A stretch of DNA of 64,000 nt from Salinisphaera dokdonensis (GTDB taxonomy: Bacteria; Pseudomonadota; Gammaproteobacteria; Nevskiales; Salinisphaeraceae): the NCBI RefSeq assembly GCF_040361215.1, contig NZ_APND01000003.1, positions 1 to 64,000 on the forward strand, given 5' to 3'. The position numbers and the translations under genes were made by a program. Shown piece by piece: positions 62,283 to 64,000 of the stretch (position 1 is its first letter; every line of letters begins with the position of its first letter). The notes beneath the pieces are model-generated. The model searched no databases. It worked only from the letters and a program-made list of their open reading frames with translations, and was not told the origin of the DNA.

Positions 62283-64000
62283 TTAGGGCGCGTCGCGCTG
62301 GGCCTTCAGATTGACGATACGCGTGTCGTCCGCGGCGGCCGTTTCTACCTGTGCGTACGCCATACCCCCGTTGTCCGGGTTGTAGAGCGCCCGCAGATGT
62401 TCGGCCAGGGCGTCCTGCTCGGTACCGCTGTCGGCGAATGACGCCAGGCCCGGATCGTAGTCCGTGCTCACCAGCGACGGATCCGTCGCCGTAGCGGGGT
62501 CGAGATCCACGCGTTGCGGATCGGCCAGGCTCATCAGCGGATAGGCATCGCCGCATTCCTGGGTGCCGGCATCGTAGTTGTCGCCGGCCACGCAGGCCGC
62601 AGTGAAGGCCAGCAGCACCATGCGGATGCCACGATTTGAATCGCCTTGCAGCACGCCGTTGGCAACGATCGTATCGGTGGCCGTACCGGCGTCGTCGATG
62701 ACTTCCAGGCTGCGGATTCGGCTGCCCGTGGTGGCCGCACCGAGATTCATCTGGCCGCCGGTCCGGGCGGTCTCGTCGGCATCGAACGCGATCCGCATGC
62801 CGCCGATCTGTGGGAACTGGCCCGGCGTGGCGCCTTCGGTGGTGGCCGCGACCGCGTGTTCCATGATGTCGCGCAGCTCGGCGGCGGTGACCGTGATCAG
62901 CGTCAGGCTGTTGTTGAAACGCAGCGAGCCGGCGATATCGAACTGCGACACGCCGCCGGCCGGCTTGCCGATCGAGTCGTTAGCCTGCGGCGGTCGAAAT
63001 TCCGGCTCGGCGTCGTTCGAACCCGGCGGCACGACCACCTGGCCGATATCGTCACGAATACCGCCGCCGTTCTTGAGCGAGACCTGCACGCCGGGCTCGG
63101 CCAGACGGGCGTAATAAAGATTGGCATCGGCGGTGAGATCGCCGAGATTGGTCTCTTCGGTACGCACCTGGGTACGCCGGCCGTCCAGATAGACGTCGGT
63201 GATGCCCTGCACGTTGCCGTCCTGATCGGCGAGCACGGTCTGCAGTGCGGATTGCACGTCGAGCACGTCCGGGTTCGCCGTCGTATCCAGACCGCGATTG
63301 CCGAGCATCTCGACCACGGCATCGGTCGACGCCCAGGCGCCGTTTTCGGCGGCATCCAGCGTGCTAGTGATCAGCACGCCGGCATCGTCGAAATCCGCGA
63401 CCAGACGGCCGAGGTATTTGTAGTCGCCGTCCACGTTGACGACCAGCGTGGGCGTGCCGTCCGGTCCGTCAAAGGACAACGGATAGGTGTCGGCGGCCAT
63501 CTCACCGTCGCGCAGGACATCGTTGCTGTCCGCGAGCAGCGTATTGGACCCGCCGGCAATGATGATGTCGACGTCGTTCAGACGCGTGGCAAGTGCTTTC
63601 TCGATCGCGATCTGCTGCATGTGGGCCATGAGCACGATCTTGTCGATACCGGCGTCCACGAGCGCATCGATCGCGGGCTGGATCTCGGCGGCCAGCGCGT
63701 CGTAGCCGGACTCGTCCATGCTGAAGCCGCTCGGCGACACGGTGATGCCGCCCGTCGAGGTGAGGCTCGCCAGGGCCGGCGTGCTCGCGCCGACCAGACC
63801 GATGGTCTCGCCGCCGATCTCGACGGTGGCGGAGCCCGAAACGCTGCCGGCGCCGTCGCTTGTCGGCAGGCCGTCGGCCACGATCAGGCCCGACAGACTG
63901 GCATCAGTAGAGAAATCCAGATTGGTCGACAGATAAGGGAAGGCGGCGCCGGGGTAATCGCCATCGGCAGCGATAATATCGGCAAACGCCTCGGTACCCT
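62283..64000 (-). CDS. 5'-Nucleotidase/UshA-like exported phosphohydrolase, partial at its 5' end
   Basis: The frame is open to the window edge, so the start and probably the metallophosphatase core and signal peptide are missing. The visible part, about 572 residues, reads FPYLSTNLDF and KIVLMAHMQQI, typical of the calcineurin-like metallophosphoesterase domain, and then the C-terminal 5_nucleotid_C domain with NLGDLTADANLYYARL, NGGGIRDDI and SLRFNNSLTLITVTAAELRDIMEHAV. Such enzymes hydrolyse nucleotides or nucleotide sugars in the periplasm or outside. A GTG at 63881 can be read as a start but is internal to the family pattern. Confidence 0.88.
   Translation of the reverse strand, partial: GTEAFADIIAADGDYPGAAFPYLSTNLDFSTDASLSGLIVADGLPTSDGAGSVSGSATVEIGGETIGLVGASTPALASLTSTGGITVSPSGFSMDESGYDALAAEIQPAIDALVDAGIDKIVLMAHMQQIAIEKALATRLNDVDIIIAGGSNTLLADSNDVLRDGEMAADTYPLSFDGPDGTPTLVVNVDGDYKYLGRLVADFDDAGVLITSTLDAAENGAWASTDAVVEMLGNRGLDTTANPDVLDVQSALQTVLADQDGNVQGITDVYLDGRRTQVRTEETNLGDLTADANLYYARLAEPGVQVSLKNGGGIRDDIGQVVVPPGSNDAEPEFRPPQANDSIGKPAGGVSQFDIAGSLRFNNSLTLITVTAAELRDIMEHAVAATTEGATPGQFPQIGGMRIAFDADETARTGGQMNLGAATTGSRIRSLEVIDDAGTATDTIVANGVLQGDSNRGIRMVLLAFTAACVAGDNYDAGTQECGDAYPLMSLADPQRVDLDPATATDPSLVSTDYDPGLASFADSGTEQDALAEHLRALYNPDNGGMAYAQVETAAADDTRIVNLKAQRDAP

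Overview
The window is a 64 kb, gene-dense, GC-rich chromosomal segment of a gammaproteobacterium. The gene set (complete mla, mre/mrd and acc operons, GatCAB, Fis, FhuF, MltB/MltF/RlpA) fits a free-living Gram-negative. I tentatively place it near Salinisphaera, but the sequence alone does not prove the genus. I see no transposase, integrase, CRISPR array, rRNA or prophage. One tRNA is present, tRNA-Ser(CGA).

Layout. 184-5642: ilvD and a 1-Cys peroxiredoxin on the minus strand, then a cutA-dsbD-tlpA redox operon. 5815-11023: aroQ-accB-accC-prmA, then fis and purH. 11165-14823: an exported protein that keeps every residue of a Cys-Tyr radical copper oxidase, translationally coupled to an unrecognised exported protein with an internal duplication. 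14984-17337: an OprB-like porin, Cu/Zn superoxide dismutase and YjbQ. 17397-20598: gatC-gatA-gatB (minus). 20822-31535: a long cell-wall block, mreBCD-mrdA-rodA-mltB-rlpA, then dacA, a D-amino acid aminotransferase, ybeD and lipB. 31570-34774: mlaFEDCB. 34872-38765: acetoacetyl-CoA synthetase and a divergent acyl-CoA ligase. 38825-44013: purL, a metallo-beta-lactamase-fold hydrolase, a DUF1820 protein and tRNA-Ser. 44180-45661: mltF. 45781-52770: a siderophore locus (TonB-dependent receptor diverging from a binding protein, two permeases, an ATPase and a FhuF reductase) with two Fur-box-like sites in the divergent region. 52869-57089: cysH, ettA and a membrane diguanylate cyclase. 57090-64000: a looser stretch with a small orphan gene, a DUF815 ATPase, an A/T-rich foreign-looking gene with a HEPN RNase motif, SprT, a J-domain-like protein, a WYL regulator and a 5'-nucleotidase cut by the window end.

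Most genes are packed with ATGA or GTGA stop-start overlaps, so translational coupling is the rule. The cell-wall block joins the elongasome with three wall-remodelling proteins (MltB, RlpA, DacA). DsbD, a TlpA-like thioredoxin, CutA, SodC and the copper oxidase candidate give the first 17 kb a recurring metal and periplasmic redox theme.

The most interesting items are the HEPN-motif gene in its A/T-rich island, the copper-oxidase pair with a perfect terminator buried in the second gene's signal-peptide codons, the terminator hairpin between the mreB promoter and the mreB start, an 18-bp palindrome between peroxiredoxin and cutA, and three genes whose -10-like hexamer lies exactly 6 nt before the ATG with no ribosome binding site, suggesting leaderless mRNAs.
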